DNA of 64,000 nt from RBG-16-66-20 sp036560705. GTDB taxonomy: Bacteria; Pseudomonadota; Gammaproteobacteria; Burkholderiales; SG8-39. The notes under the pieces were generated by a model. The model saw only the letters and a list, made by a program, of their open reading frames with translations, was not told the origin of the DNA and ran no database searches. The stretch's first letter is position 1. Every line of letters starts with the position of its first letter. Shown piece by piece: positions 40,233-48,629 of the stretch. The DNA lies in assembly GCA_036560705.1 (NCBI GenBank), contig DATBQR010000107.1:1-64000 (forward strand), given 5' to 3'. Both the position numbers and the translations under genes were made by a program.

Positions 40233-40765
40233 TTCTTGCCCTCCACCATTTGCACCGCAGTGCTGCGTTCCACCCAGTCCCCGCCGCTATCCTGGACCAC
40301 TTCCTTGAGGCTGATCTGGCCCTCTTCGATCCCCGTGATCACGCCGAAATTCTGGCCCATGTAGTTGCCCTTTTTCACGCGGAACAGGTTCGCGCCGGCT
40401 CTGACCAGCGCATACATGTCCTGGTTCTGGCTGAGCGTGCCCACCATCTGCAGCGACTCGAGCGGAAATGCCTCCAGCGGTTCCTTGGGCCGATTGAGAT
40501 CCGGCTGCACGCCGCCGCCGCCGCCGGCCGAAGCCTGCGCCACCACGATTCGGCCGGGAACAAACGGATCGACCATGCTCTCGCCCTTGTACGGGACGGG
40601 TTCATAGGACTTGACTTGCGGCAGCGGGTCGACCCGGCCACGCAGATCCTTGGTCATGGCGGCGAGTTCCTGCTTGAGCTCGCTTTGTTCCTCGCCGCCG
40701 CAAGCGACGAGCAGCGTCGCTCCCGCCACGGCGGCGACCAATTTCGCTACGCTGGCGATTCTCAT
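40229..40765 (-). CDS. pilP: Type IV pilus assembly lipoprotein PilP
   Basis: A 178-aa lipoprotein with signal sequence and lipobox in MRIASVAKLVAAVAGATLLV followed by ACGGEE. The mature N-terminal linker is followed by the beta-domain with LESLQMVGTLSQNQDMYALV and FRVKKGNYMGQNFGVITGIE, typical of PilP. It connects the inner-membrane PilNO complex to the PilQ secretin. It overlaps pilO and pilQ by four bases each, indicating tight translational coupling. Confidence 0.93.
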   Translation of the reverse strand: MRIASVAKLVAAVAGATLLVACGGEEQSELKQELAAMTKDLRGRVDPLPQVKSYEPVPYKGESMVDPFVPGRIVVAQASAGGGGGVQPDLNRPKEPLEAFPLESLQMVGTLSQNQDMYALVRAGANLFRVKKGNYMGQNFGVITGIEEGQISLKEVVQDSGGDWVERSTAVQMVEGKK

Positions 40766-41418
40766 TTCTTGACCGCTCCCTTCTTGGAGGCAGCGGCGGC
40801 CTTGCGCTGGCTCGCGACTTCCTCCTCGTCGAGGTAACGGAACGTCCGCGCAGTCACGTCCATCGTCAGGTTGCCGTCCTTGCCCGCCTCGATCGAGACG
40901 TCGTTCAAGGTCACGATGCGCGGCAGCTGGCCGACGTCGGCGGCAAACGCACCCATGTCATGGTAAGTACCGGTCACCTTCACCTGAATCGGCAGTTCGG
41001 AGTAGAACTCCTTCGCGGATTCGTTGGGAGCCGGCTTGAACAACTCGAACTGCAGGCCGCGCGACAGGCCGGCCTGGTTGATATCCACCAGCAGCGCGTC
41101 CATCTGCGACTTGTTCGGCAGTTGCTTGAGCAGCGCGCCGAACTGGGTGTCGATCTCCCGCAGTTGCTGCTTGTACAAATCGAGATTGACCGACTGCGTT
41201 TTCTTCGCGAGATAATCTTTCTTCAGCGTCTCTTCCTGCTGCAGTCCCTTGTCCAGCTCCTCCATCTGTCCCTGCCACAGGCCAAAATAACCCGCGACGG
41301 GGACCGCCACGAGAATGGCGATCAGCACCACCAGCTTGGGCGCGAAGGTCCAGGTTCCCGGATCCTTCCAGTTGGTGCGTTTGAAGTCGTCGAGGATCTG
41401 GTTGAAGTTGAGCGCCAT
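40762..41418 (-). CDS. pilO: Type IV pilus inner-membrane alignment protein PilO
   Basis: A 218-aa bitopic protein with a short cytosolic N-terminus (MALNFNQILDDFKRTNWKDP), one transmembrane helix (LVVLIAILVAVPVAGYFGLW), a coiled-coil region and a periplasmic ferredoxin-like domain (FYSELPIQVKVTGTYHDMGA, PRIVTLNDVSIE). It pairs with PilN to form the alignment subcomplex. It starts 3 bp after pilN and overlaps pilP. Confidence 0.93.
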   Translation of the reverse strand: MALNFNQILDDFKRTNWKDPGTWTFAPKLVVLIAILVAVPVAGYFGLWQGQMEELDKGLQQEETLKKDYLAKKTQSVNLDLYKQQLREIDTQFGALLKQLPNKSQMDALLVDINQAGLSRGLQFELFKPAPNESAKEFYSELPIQVKVTGTYHDMGAFAADVGQLPRIVTLNDVSIEAGKDGNLTMDVTARTFRYLDEEEVASQRKAAAASKKGAVKK

Positions 41419-41421
41419 GGC

Positions 41422-42033
41422 CTATCCCTTTTTGGCGGCCGCAGCCGGCTTGGCCGCGTCCTTGGCGCCGTTCTTCGAATCGCCGGCGACCGGACGCTTC
41501 AACGCAAGCTTCAAGTCGAATTCGGATACCCGCATCTTGCCCAGCGTCGCCGCCTTGACCTCGATTAGATTCGGGTTGGCCAGCCACGGCGAGGATTCGA
41601 TGTTTCGCATCAACGTCGACACGCGGGCATTCGACTGCGCGTAGCCCACCAACTCGATGCCCGCGCCTTTTTGCTTGACCGATTTGAGGAACACGCCGTC
41701 CGGCATCTGCCTGACCAGTTCGTCGAGCAGATACACCGTCTGCACGCGGTCGGTCTGCAGGGTTTCGATCACCTGTTTGCGGGCGAGCAGCGCCGCGATC
41801 TTGTCCTTCACCTCCTTGATTTCGTCGATCTCCTTGTCGAGCTTGGCGATCTCCGATTTCAAGAACTTGTTGCGATCGTCCTGCGTGCTGATGCGCTGGG
41901 AATAGAAGAGCCAGCCCGCGCCGACGATGGCAAGGCCGAGCACAAAGGTCATTCCGCCCAGTACGGCGAAATGCGTGCGTGCCCGCTTGCGCCGCTCCTC
42001 GCGGTGCGGCAGTAGATTGATCTTGCCGCTCAT
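41422..42033 (-). CDS. pilN: Type IV pilus inner-membrane alignment protein PilN
   Basis: A 203-aa bitopic protein whose N-terminus MSGKINLLPHREERRKRA carries the INLLP motif that binds PilM. One transmembrane helix (VLGGMTFVLGLAIVGAGWLF) is followed by a coiled coil and a periplasmic domain. The C-terminus is Ala/Lys-rich (AKDAAKPAAAAKKG), a modest extension. It acts with PilO and PilM and overlaps pilM by four bases. Confidence 0.93.
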   Translation of the reverse strand: MSGKINLLPHREERRKRARTHFAVLGGMTFVLGLAIVGAGWLFYSQRISTQDDRNKFLKSEIAKLDKEIDEIKEVKDKIAALLARKQVIETLQTDRVQTVYLLDELVRQMPDGVFLKSVKQKGAGIELVGYAQSNARVSTLMRNIESSPWLANPNLIEVKAATLGKMRVSEFDLKLALKRPVAGDSKNGAKDAAKPAAAAKKG

Positions 42034-43106
42034 ACCGGGTCGAACCTCCTCATGGCGAGGCCGCAGGCGACGATCAGCGACGGCGCGTCCTGCATCAGGC
42101 GCTTGAGCTGGATTCTCGGCGAAGTCTGCATCGCACCGAAGGGATTCGCGACCACCGTCGGAACCTGGGTACGTGTGTGGACGACCTCTTCCAGCCCGGG
42201 AATCACGGCCGAGCCGCCCGCGAGCAAAATGTGGTCAACCGAATTGTAGGATGTGGAGGTGAAGAAAAACTGCAGCGCCCGCTGCACTTCCTGGGAAAGA
42301 TTCTCCATGAACGGCCGCAGCACCTCGGCCTCGAAATCGTCAGGCAGGCCGCCGGAGCGCTTGGCGTTCTCCGCCTCTTCCGGACTCATGCCGTAGCGCG
42401 AGACGATGTCGGCGGTCAGCTGATTGCCGCCGAACGCCTGTTCGCGGGTGTACACCGACTGGTCATTGCGAACGACGCTCACCTGCATCACATTGGCGCC
42501 GACATCGACGATGGCGACATTCTGTTCCTTGCCGCCGCCGGGCAGCTGGGAGATGACCAGCCCCAGCGCCGACATCTGCGCGAACGATTCGACATCCATT
42601 ACCAGCGGCTTGAGGCCTGCGTTTTCGGCCACTGCATAGCGGTCGGAAACCTTTTCCTTGCGCGTCGCGGCGATCAGAACTTCCTGCTCCTCCGGGTTCG
42701 ACGGCGCGGGTCCTACGACCTGAAAATCCAGATTGACCTCTTCCAGCGCGAACGGAATGTACTGATTGGCCTCGCTTTCGACCTGGAGCTCAAGCTCCTC
42801 CTCGCGCAACCCCGCGGCCACGATGATCTTTTTGGTGATCACGGCGCCCGACGGCACCGCCATCGCAACGTGCTTGGTCCGGGTGGCTAGCCGCTTGTAG
42901 CCACGCGCAACCGCGTCGGCCACGGCCTCGAGGATGTTGATGTTGCCGTCGACGACCGCGTCTTTGGGCAGCGCTTCGATCACGTAGCGCTCCACCCGGT
43001 AGGCGCCTTTGCCGGCGTCCACGATCTCCAGCATCTTGACCGACGAGGAACTGATGTCCAGCCCAAACAACGGCGGCGCTTTCGGCTTGAAGAAGTCGAG
43101 GTTCAT
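42030..43106 (-). CDS. pilM: Type IV pilus assembly actin-like ATPase PilM
   Basis: A 358-aa actin-fold cytosolic protein. The phosphate-1 region is FGLDISSSSVKMLEI, with VAIVDVGANVMQVSVV and ILLAGGSAVIPGLEEVV forming the other nucleotide-binding motifs. It binds the PilN N-terminus on the inside of the membrane. First gene of pilMNOPQ and divergent from the class A PBP gene, a conserved proteobacterial arrangement. An AAAGGAA-type Shine-Dalgarno precedes the ATG. Confidence 0.95.
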   Translation of the reverse strand: MNLDFFKPKAPPLFGLDISSSSVKMLEIVDAGKGAYRVERYVIEALPKDAVVDGNINILEAVADAVARGYKRLATRTKHVAMAVPSGAVITKKIIVAAGLREEELELQVESEANQYIPFALEEVNLDFQVVGPAPSNPEEQEVLIAATRKEKVSDRYAVAENAGLKPLVMDVESFAQMSALGLVISQLPGGGKEQNVAIVDVGANVMQVSVVRNDQSVYTREQAFGGNQLTADIVSRYGMSPEEAENAKRSGGLPDDFEAEVLRPFMENLSQEVQRALQFFFTSTSYNSVDHILLAGGSAVIPGLEEVVHTRTQVPTVVANPFGAMQTSPRIQLKRLMQDAPSLIVACGLAMRRFDPV

Positions 43107-43222
43107 CCCTTTTTTCCTTTGCGTATCGGCCTGTTAGACGCGATACGTAGAATTTGCGTGAGATGCTAGCAACAACTATCCCCAGTGTCTAGTGAATCTT
43201 CCACGAAGGGGAAAGTCTTATA
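43107..43222. promoter_or_regulatory. Divergent pilM / mrcA promoter region
   Basis: This 116-bp region must hold both promoters. A possible plus-strand promoter is TTGCGT (43154-43159) and TATCCC (43177-43182) with 17-bp spacing, a mediocre match. An inverted repeat (CGTATCG at 43122-43128 and CGATACG at 43141-43147) sits between pilM and the centre and could be an operator. AAGGGG lies upstream of the mrcA ATG as ribosome-binding site. Confidence 0.4.
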
Positions 43223-45589
43223 ATGCGCCGTGTTCCCGCCCGCGTGCAACAACCCCCAAGAGTTGGCGTAACCCCCTTGATGTGGCTTCGTTTTTTGGCA
43301 TTTCCGCTGGTTCTATTGGCGGGCTTGGCGGCGGCTGGCGCGTTCCTGGCGGGACTGGTCATCGCGCTCGCCTATCCGAATCTGCCCTCGCTTGAAGTAC
43401 TTACCGACTACCAGCCCAAAATACCGCTGCGGGTATACACGGCGGAAGGCGCGTTGATCGGCGAATTCGGCGAGGAGCGCCGCTCGCTGGTTTCCATCAA
43501 GGAGGTTCCGGAACAGCTGAAGTTCGCGATCCTTTCTGCAGAAGACGAGCGGTTCTACCAGCACACCGGAATCGACTATCTCGGCGTCGCACGGGCGGCC
43601 TACGCCAACCTCGTGCAGGGCGGCCGCCGCCAGGGCGCGAGCACCATCACCATGCAGGTCGCGCGTAATTTTTTCCTGTCCTCCGAGAAAACCCTGACGC
43701 GCAAGCTTTACGAAGCGCTGCTCGCCTTCAAGATCGAAAACAACCTGCAGAAGGACCAGATCCTCGAGCTCTATATCAACCAGATCTACCTCGGCCAACG
43801 CGCCTACGGCTTTGCCGCCGCCGCGCAGATCTATTTCGGCAAGTCCCTCGACAAGCTGACGCTGGGCGAGGCGGCGATCCTCGCGGGACTGCCCAAGGCC
43901 CCTTCGGCCTACAACCCTGTTGCAAATCCGCAACGGGCGCGGCAGCGCCAGCAGTACGTGCTGCGGCGCATGAGAGAGCTTGGCCATATCACCGAGCAGC
44001 AGCAGGCGGATGCGATCAATGCCCCCCTCCAGGTCCGGCGTGACATGGACGATTTCGCGGGGGTCCATGGGGAATATCTCGCCGAAATGGTCCGCCAGGC
44101 GGTCTACGAGCAGTACCCGGAAGATGCCTACACCAAGGGCTTTCGCGTCTACACCACGATTCGCAAGGCAGACCAGGAGGCCGCCTATGAAGCGGTCCGG
44201 CGCGGCGTGCTCAGCTATGACCGCGGCCAGGGTTACCGCGGCCCGGAAGCGTTCGTCGAACTCGCCGCAAATGCCGCCGAGGACGACTACGAGGAAGCGC
44301 TCTCCGAATATTCCGATGTCGATGACCTGAAGGTCGCCCTGGTGCTGGCGGCGAACGCCAAGGCGGTGAAAGTCGTGTTGAGGAATGCCGAGACAATCAC
44401 CGTGTCGGGCGACGGCCTGCGTTTCGCGGCGCGCGCGCTGGAGGAGAAGGCCGCCGCGCCGCGGCGCATCCAGCGCGGTTCCGTGATTCGCGTGCAGAAG
44501 GACGAGAAGAAAAACTGGCAGATCGCGCAACTGCCCGAGGCAGAAGCGGCTTTCATCTCGCTCGATCCGGCCAACGGTGCGGTACGGTCCCTCGTCGGCG
44601 GATTCGATTTCCACCGCAGCAAGTTCAACCACATCACCCAGGCCTGGCGGCAGCCCGGTTCGTCGTTCAAGCCGTTCATCTATTCCGCATCGCTGGAGAA
44701 GGGATTCACGCCTGCGACCGTAATCGCGGACGAGCCGATCGTGATCGAGGCGGAGGTGACGGGCAGCCAGCGCTGGGAACCGAAAAACTACGACGGCAAG
44801 TTCGAGGGACCGATGCGCATGCGCACCGCGCTCGCGAAATCGAAAAACATGGTCTCGATCCGGATCCTGCAGAGCATCGACCCGAAGTACGCGCAGGACT
44901 ACGTGACCCGGTTCGGCTTCGACGCCGACAAACACCCGCCGTACCTCACCATGGCGCTCGGCGCCGGCTCGGTGACGCCGCTGCAGATGGCGCGCGCCTA
45001 CGCGGTGTTCGCCAACGGCGGCTATCTCGTGCAGCCCTATTTCATCGACAAGATAGTCGACGACCGCGGCAATCCGCTCGGCGCCGCCAACCCGCCGCAT
45101 GCCGGCGATGAATCGCTGCGCGTAATCGACGCGCGCAACGCGTTCATCATGGATTCGATGTTGCAGGACGTTACGCGCTACGGCACCGCCGCGAGTGTTG
45201 CCAAGCTCGGGCGGCATGACCTCGCCGGCAAGACCGGGACCACCAACGACTTCGTGGACGGCTGGTTCTGCGGCTATCACCCCGAGCTCGTCGGCATCGC
45301 GTGGATGGGATTCGACCAGCCCAAGAGCCTGGGAAGAAACCAGACCGGTGGCCGCGTCGCGCTGCCGATTTGGATCGAATACATGGGCAAAATCCTGAAG
45401 GGCGTTCCTGAGGTGGTACGCAGCGTCCCGGAAGGCGTGGTATCAGCACGGACCGATGCCGATCCCTCGGCGCCGCCCGACGCACGGGGCGCCTCGGAGT
45501 ATTTCTACCGCGAGTTCGCGCCCGCGAAGGAAGATGCGCCGCCCACTCCGGCGGCGCCGCAGGAAAAACCGGAACGGCCGGCGCTCTAG
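43223..45589 (+). CDS. mrcA: Class A penicillin-binding protein 1a
   Basis: A 788-aa bifunctional PBP with one N-terminal membrane anchor (LRFLAFPLVLLAGLAAAGAF). The glycosyltransferase domain has AEDERFYQHTGIDYLGVAR and QGASTITMQVARNFFL with RKLYEALLAFKIE. An inserted OB-like region precedes the transpeptidase domain with SSFKPF (SxxK serine), SKN in LAKSKNMVSIRI and LAGKTGTTNDF (KTG). The C-terminal tail is Pro/Ala-rich. It polymerises and crosslinks peptidoglycan. Divergent from pilM, the usual ponA-pil arrangement. Confidence 0.96.
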   Translation: MRRVPARVQQPPRVGVTPLMWLRFLAFPLVLLAGLAAAGAFLAGLVIALAYPNLPSLEVLTDYQPKIPLRVYTAEGALIGEFGEERRSLVSIKEVPEQLKFAILSAEDERFYQHTGIDYLGVARAAYANLVQGGRRQGASTITMQVARNFFLSSEKTLTRKLYEALLAFKIENNLQKDQILELYINQIYLGQRAYGFAAAAQIYFGKSLDKLTLGEAAILAGLPKAPSAYNPVANPQRARQRQQYVLRRMRELGHITEQQQADAINAPLQVRRDMDDFAGVHGEYLAEMVRQAVYEQYPEDAYTKGFRVYTTIRKADQEAAYEAVRRGVLSYDRGQGYRGPEAFVELAANAAEDDYEEALSEYSDVDDLKVALVLAANAKAVKVVLRNAETITVSGDGLRFAARALEEKAAAPRRIQRGSVIRVQKDEKKNWQIAQLPEAEAAFISLDPANGAVRSLVGGFDFHRSKFNHITQAWRQPGSSFKPFIYSASLEKGFTPATVIADEPIVIEAEVTGSQRWEPKNYDGKFEGPMRMRTALAKSKNMVSIRILQSIDPKYAQDYVTRFGFDADKHPPYLTMALGAGSVTPLQMARAYAVFANGGYLVQPYFIDKIVDDRGNPLGAANPPHAGDESLRVIDARNAFIMDSMLQDVTRYGTAASVAKLGRHDLAGKTGTTNDFVDGWFCGYHPELVGIAWMGFDQPKSLGRNQTGGRVALPIWIEYMGKILKGVPEVVRSVPEGVVSARTDADPSAPPDARGASEYFYREFAPAKEDAPPTPAAPQEKPERPAL

Positions 45590-45628
45590 CCCCGGCACAG
45601 GGGAGCTCAGGTTCCCCCGTTGCCCTTC

Positions 45629-45952
45629 CTAGCGCATGCTGAGCACTACCGGCGTTCCGCCCTGCTGCGAAGCGAGCTTCGAGACCGCCGCGAAGAGTTC
45701 CGTGCCGTCGCGCGTGTCGCGCCACACCGAGCCATCGTGGCGAAAATGAAAACCGCCGGACTTCGCCGCCACCCATATCTCGCGCGCGGCGCCGTGCCGG
45801 TTGATCACCATTTTCGAGCCGTCCTCGAATTCGATCTCGAGCACGCCGGCGCCCTTGGTCTGCACGTCGGCATCCGGTGCGCCCGTTTCAAGGGCGCTCT
45901 CCAGTGCGCCAAGCGCCGCGCCCGCAAGGGCTTCGAATTCGCTCTCGGTCAT
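45629..45952 (-). CDS. cyaY: Frataxin-like iron donor CyaY
   Basis: A 107-aa protein of normal frataxin length. The acidic N-terminal helix (MTESEFEALAGAALGALESA) is followed by the beta-sheet segment GVLEIEFEDGSKMVINRHGA, REIWVAAKSGGFHF and a C-terminal helix (DGTELFAAVSKLASQQ). CyaY binds iron and regulates IscS in iron-sulfur cluster assembly. It is divergent from lptM-lysA, as in many Proteobacteria. Confidence 0.92.
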   Translation of the reverse strand: MTESEFEALAGAALGALESALETGAPDADVQTKGAGVLEIEFEDGSKMVINRHGAAREIWVAAKSGGFHFRHDGSVWRDTRDGTELFAAVSKLASQQGGTPVVLSMR

Positions 45953-46014
45953 GTCGGATGATTGCTGGATGATCCTGCTAACATGGCCATTTTAGCCGCC
46001 GTTTGGTTGCCGCG

Positions 46015-46200
46015 ATGCGCTCCGCCATTGTGTTTCTGTCGCTGGTCCTGTTTGCCGCCGGTTGCGGCACCAGAGGGCCGCTCTATCTTCGCGACAACCC
46101 GCCCCCCGGGGTGAAGCCACCCAGGCCGGAGCCCTACAAGCCGGTGCCCTACCCGAAGGAAGGCGGCGAGGACGAGGCCGCCGACGCGGCCAAGAAGTAG
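46015..46200 (+). CDS. lptM: Small LptM-like (YifL) lipoprotein
   Basis: A 61-aa lipoprotein from the ATG at 46015; a TTG four codons upstream is less likely. The signal MRSAIVFLSLVLFAAGCGT ends in a lipobox with the lipidated Cys, followed by the LptM hallmark GTRGPLYLRDNPPPG, then a Pro/Lys-rich tail. LptM helps LptD oxidation in the outer-membrane LPS translocon. It lies between cyaY and lysA, matching the conserved cyaY-yifL neighbourhood; lysA follows after 25 bp. Confidence 0.88.
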   Translation: MRSAIVFLSLVLFAAGCGTRGPLYLRDNPPPGVKPPRPEPYKPVPYPKEGGEDEAADAAKK

Positions 46201-46225
46201 CGGCGCCCTGCCGGCCTCTCTCTCC

Positions 46226-47473
46226 ATGACCTTTGCCTACCTTGGTGGCGTGCTCTGCGCCGAAGAAGTTTCGCTCGAAGAGATCGCTGAGCGCTTCGGC
46301 ACGCCCTGTTACGTCTATTCGCGGGCGGATATCGAGCGCAATTACGGTGCCTTCGCGCGCGCCCTCGCCGGACGACCGGCACTGGTCGCGTACTCGGTAA
46401 AGGCGAACTCGAACTTGTCGGTGCTCGCGCTGATGGCGTGGCTCGGTGCCGGATTCGACATCGTTTCAGGGGGCGAACTGGCGCGCGTCCTCGCCGCGGG
46501 CGGCGAACCGCGCAAAATCGTCTTCTCCGGGGTCGGCAAGACCGAGGCCGAGATAGACCGGGCGCTCGCGGCTGGAATCCTGTGCCTGAACCTGGAATCG
46601 GAGGCTGAGCTCGATCGCGTCGACGCGATCGCCGCCCGCAGAGGCACGCGCGCGCCGGTTGCATTCCGCGTCAATCCGGACGTGGATGCCAAGACGCACC
46701 CGTACATCTCTACCGGGCTCAAGCAGAACAAGTTCGGCATCGCATACGGTGACGCCGAACGCCTGTACCGCGATGCGGCGCAGCGGCGCAATATCGAACT
46801 GATCGGCATCGGCTGCCACATCGGCTCGATGATGATCGACGCCGCCCCTTACGCGGCCGCGGCCGAACGCATCGTCGCCCTAGTCGGGCGCCTCGAGGGC
46901 GCCGGCATCCGGCTCTCCCACATCGATCTCGGGGGCGGGATCGGCATCCGCTACCGGGACGAATCGCCGGCACCGGTTGCCGATTTCGTCCGCGGCGCAC
47001 TCGCCGCGCTCAACACGCGCAAGGAAACGCTGGTCGTGGACCCGGGCCGCGCCATCGTCGGCGAAGCGGGTGTCCTGCTGACGCGAATCGAATATGTCAA
47101 ACCGGGAGAATCGAAAAATTTTGTGGTGGTGGATGCAGCGATGAACGACCTGATCCGGCCGGCGCTGTACGACGCCTGGCACGAAGTCCGCCAGGTGCGC
47201 GAGACGGAATTGGATGCCGCGGCGGGTGTTTACGACATCGTGGGACCGGTCTGCGAGAGCGCCGACTTTCTCGGCCGCGAGCGAAAACTCGCCGCGCGCC
47301 CCGGGGGTCTGCTGGCTGTAATGTCGGCGGGCGCCTACGGCATGGCGATGAGTTCGAACTACAATACGCGCCCACGCCCCGCGGAAGTGATGGTTTCGGG
47401 CGCAAAAGCGCAGCTGGTGCGCGAGCGGGAGAGCGTCGACCAGCTCTTTGCCGCAGAGCGGGGTTTACTTTAG
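46226..47473 (+). CDS. lysA: Diaminopimelate decarboxylase
   Basis: A 415-aa PLP-dependent fold-type III decarboxylase. The PLP lysine is in ALVAYSVKANSNLSVL, the phosphate-binding Gly-rich loop in HIDLGGGIGIRY, and the second-subunit Cys in VGPVCESADFLGRERKL with the final Tyr motif SAGAYGMAMSSNYNTRPR. It converts meso-diaminopimelate to lysine. It follows lptM on the same strand. Confidence 0.96.
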   Translation: MTFAYLGGVLCAEEVSLEEIAERFGTPCYVYSRADIERNYGAFARALAGRPALVAYSVKANSNLSVLALMAWLGAGFDIVSGGELARVLAAGGEPRKIVFSGVGKTEAEIDRALAAGILCLNLESEAELDRVDAIAARRGTRAPVAFRVNPDVDAKTHPYISTGLKQNKFGIAYGDAERLYRDAAQRRNIELIGIGCHIGSMMIDAAPYAAAAERIVALVGRLEGAGIRLSHIDLGGGIGIRYRDESPAPVADFVRGALAALNTRKETLVVDPGRAIVGEAGVLLTRIEYVKPGESKNFVVVDAAMNDLIRPALYDAWHEVRQVRETELDAAAGVYDIVGPVCESADFLGRERKLAARPGGLLAVMSAGAYGMAMSSNYNTRPRPAEVMVSGAKAQLVRERESVDQLFAAERGLL

Positions 47474-47486
47474 GGTGCGCGCTTTG

Positions 47487-48629
47487 ATGAATTCCAGGAC
47501 ACGCTATTCGATCGTTGCCGGCCTCGCCGTTGCCCTCGCAGCGGGAGCCGTAGTCGCCTATTTCAGCGCCGATTCCCGCGCCAGGGAAAAGGCGGCCCCC
47601 AAGGGCCCGGCCGCCGTTCCGGTCTCCGTCGCCCCCGCGGTACTGCGAAACGCTCCCGTGCGACTGCAGGCAATCGGCAACGTCGAGGCCTACACCACGG
47701 TCGCGGTGAAATCGCGCGTCGACGGCCAGATCAACGAGGTGCTCTTCCAGGAAGGCAAGGAAGTCAAAAAGGGAGAGGTGATCTTCCGCATCGACCCCCG
47801 TCCCTTTGAAGCCGCCCTCAAGCAGGCCGAAGCGCAGGCGTTGCGCGACGGCGCAAACCGCGATCAGGCCGTTTCCCAGGAGCGCCGCTACCAAGAACTT
47901 CTCGACAAGAACTTCGTCTCCAAGGACGCCTACGCGCAGTTCCGCACCAATGCGGCCACAGCGGAGGCGACATTCAAGGCGACCCAGGCGATGCTGGAGA
48001 ACGCCCGCCTCAATCTTGATTACACGATCATTCGCTCGCCGGTCGACGGCTACGTCGGCCGCGCCCTGCTGCAGGCCGGCAACATGGTGAAGGCGAACGA
48101 CACCATCTCCCTGGTCGTCATCAATCAGGTGAAACCGGTGTACGTGAGTTTCGCTATTCCCGAACAGCAGCTGCCGAAGGTTCGCGACTTGATGCGCAAG
48201 GGCCCCCTGACGGTCAACGTCGCGCAGCCCAATTCCGACAAACCGCTCGCTGCCGGCCGCATTGCCTTCCTGGACAACGCGGTCGACCAGACCACCGGCA
48301 CGATCAAGGTGCGCGCCATATTCGACAACGTCGACGCCGCGCTCTGGCCCGGGCAATTCGTCAGCGTGCTGGTCAAGCTCTACGACCAGGACGCAATCGT
48401 GATTCCTTCGCGTGCCCTGCAGACCGGCCCCACCGGGCAGTTCGTCTACGTTGTAAAGGCCGACATGACCGTCGAGATGCGCAAAGTCGCCGTTGCCCGC
48501 AACGAGGGCGACATGGCCGTGCTCGCGGAGGGCGGCCTCGTCAATGGCGACAAGGTCGTGGTGCGCGGCGCGCTGCGCCTCGCGCCGGGCGCCAGGGTAA
48601 ACATCCTCGAGGGCGCGGCCGCCTCGTGA
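47487..48629 (+). CDS. RND efflux periplasmic adaptor (membrane fusion) protein
   Basis: A 380-aa adaptor from the ATG at 47487 (MNSRTRYSIVAGLAVALAAG), with an N-terminal membrane anchor or uncleaved signal. HlyD/MdtA-type features are the lipoyl-like half motifs (VAVKSRVDGQINEVLFQEG and LDYTIIRSPVDGYVGR), an alpha-helical hairpin and the beta-barrel segment DQTTGTIKVRAIFDN. It bridges the RND pump to an outer-membrane factor. It overlaps the pump gene by GTGA. No TolC-type gene is in the window. Confidence 0.93.
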   Translation: MNSRTRYSIVAGLAVALAAGAVVAYFSADSRAREKAAPKGPAAVPVSVAPAVLRNAPVRLQAIGNVEAYTTVAVKSRVDGQINEVLFQEGKEVKKGEVIFRIDPRPFEAALKQAEAQALRDGANRDQAVSQERRYQELLDKNFVSKDAYAQFRTNAATAEATFKATQAMLENARLNLDYTIIRSPVDGYVGRALLQAGNMVKANDTISLVVINQVKPVYVSFAIPEQQLPKVRDLMRKGPLTVNVAQPNSDKPLAAGRIAFLDNAVDQTTGTIKVRAIFDNVDAALWPGQFVSVLVKLYDQDAIVIPSRALQTGPTGQFVYVVKADMTVEMRKVAVARNEGDMAVLAEGGLVNGDKVVVRGALRLAPGARVNILEGAAAS

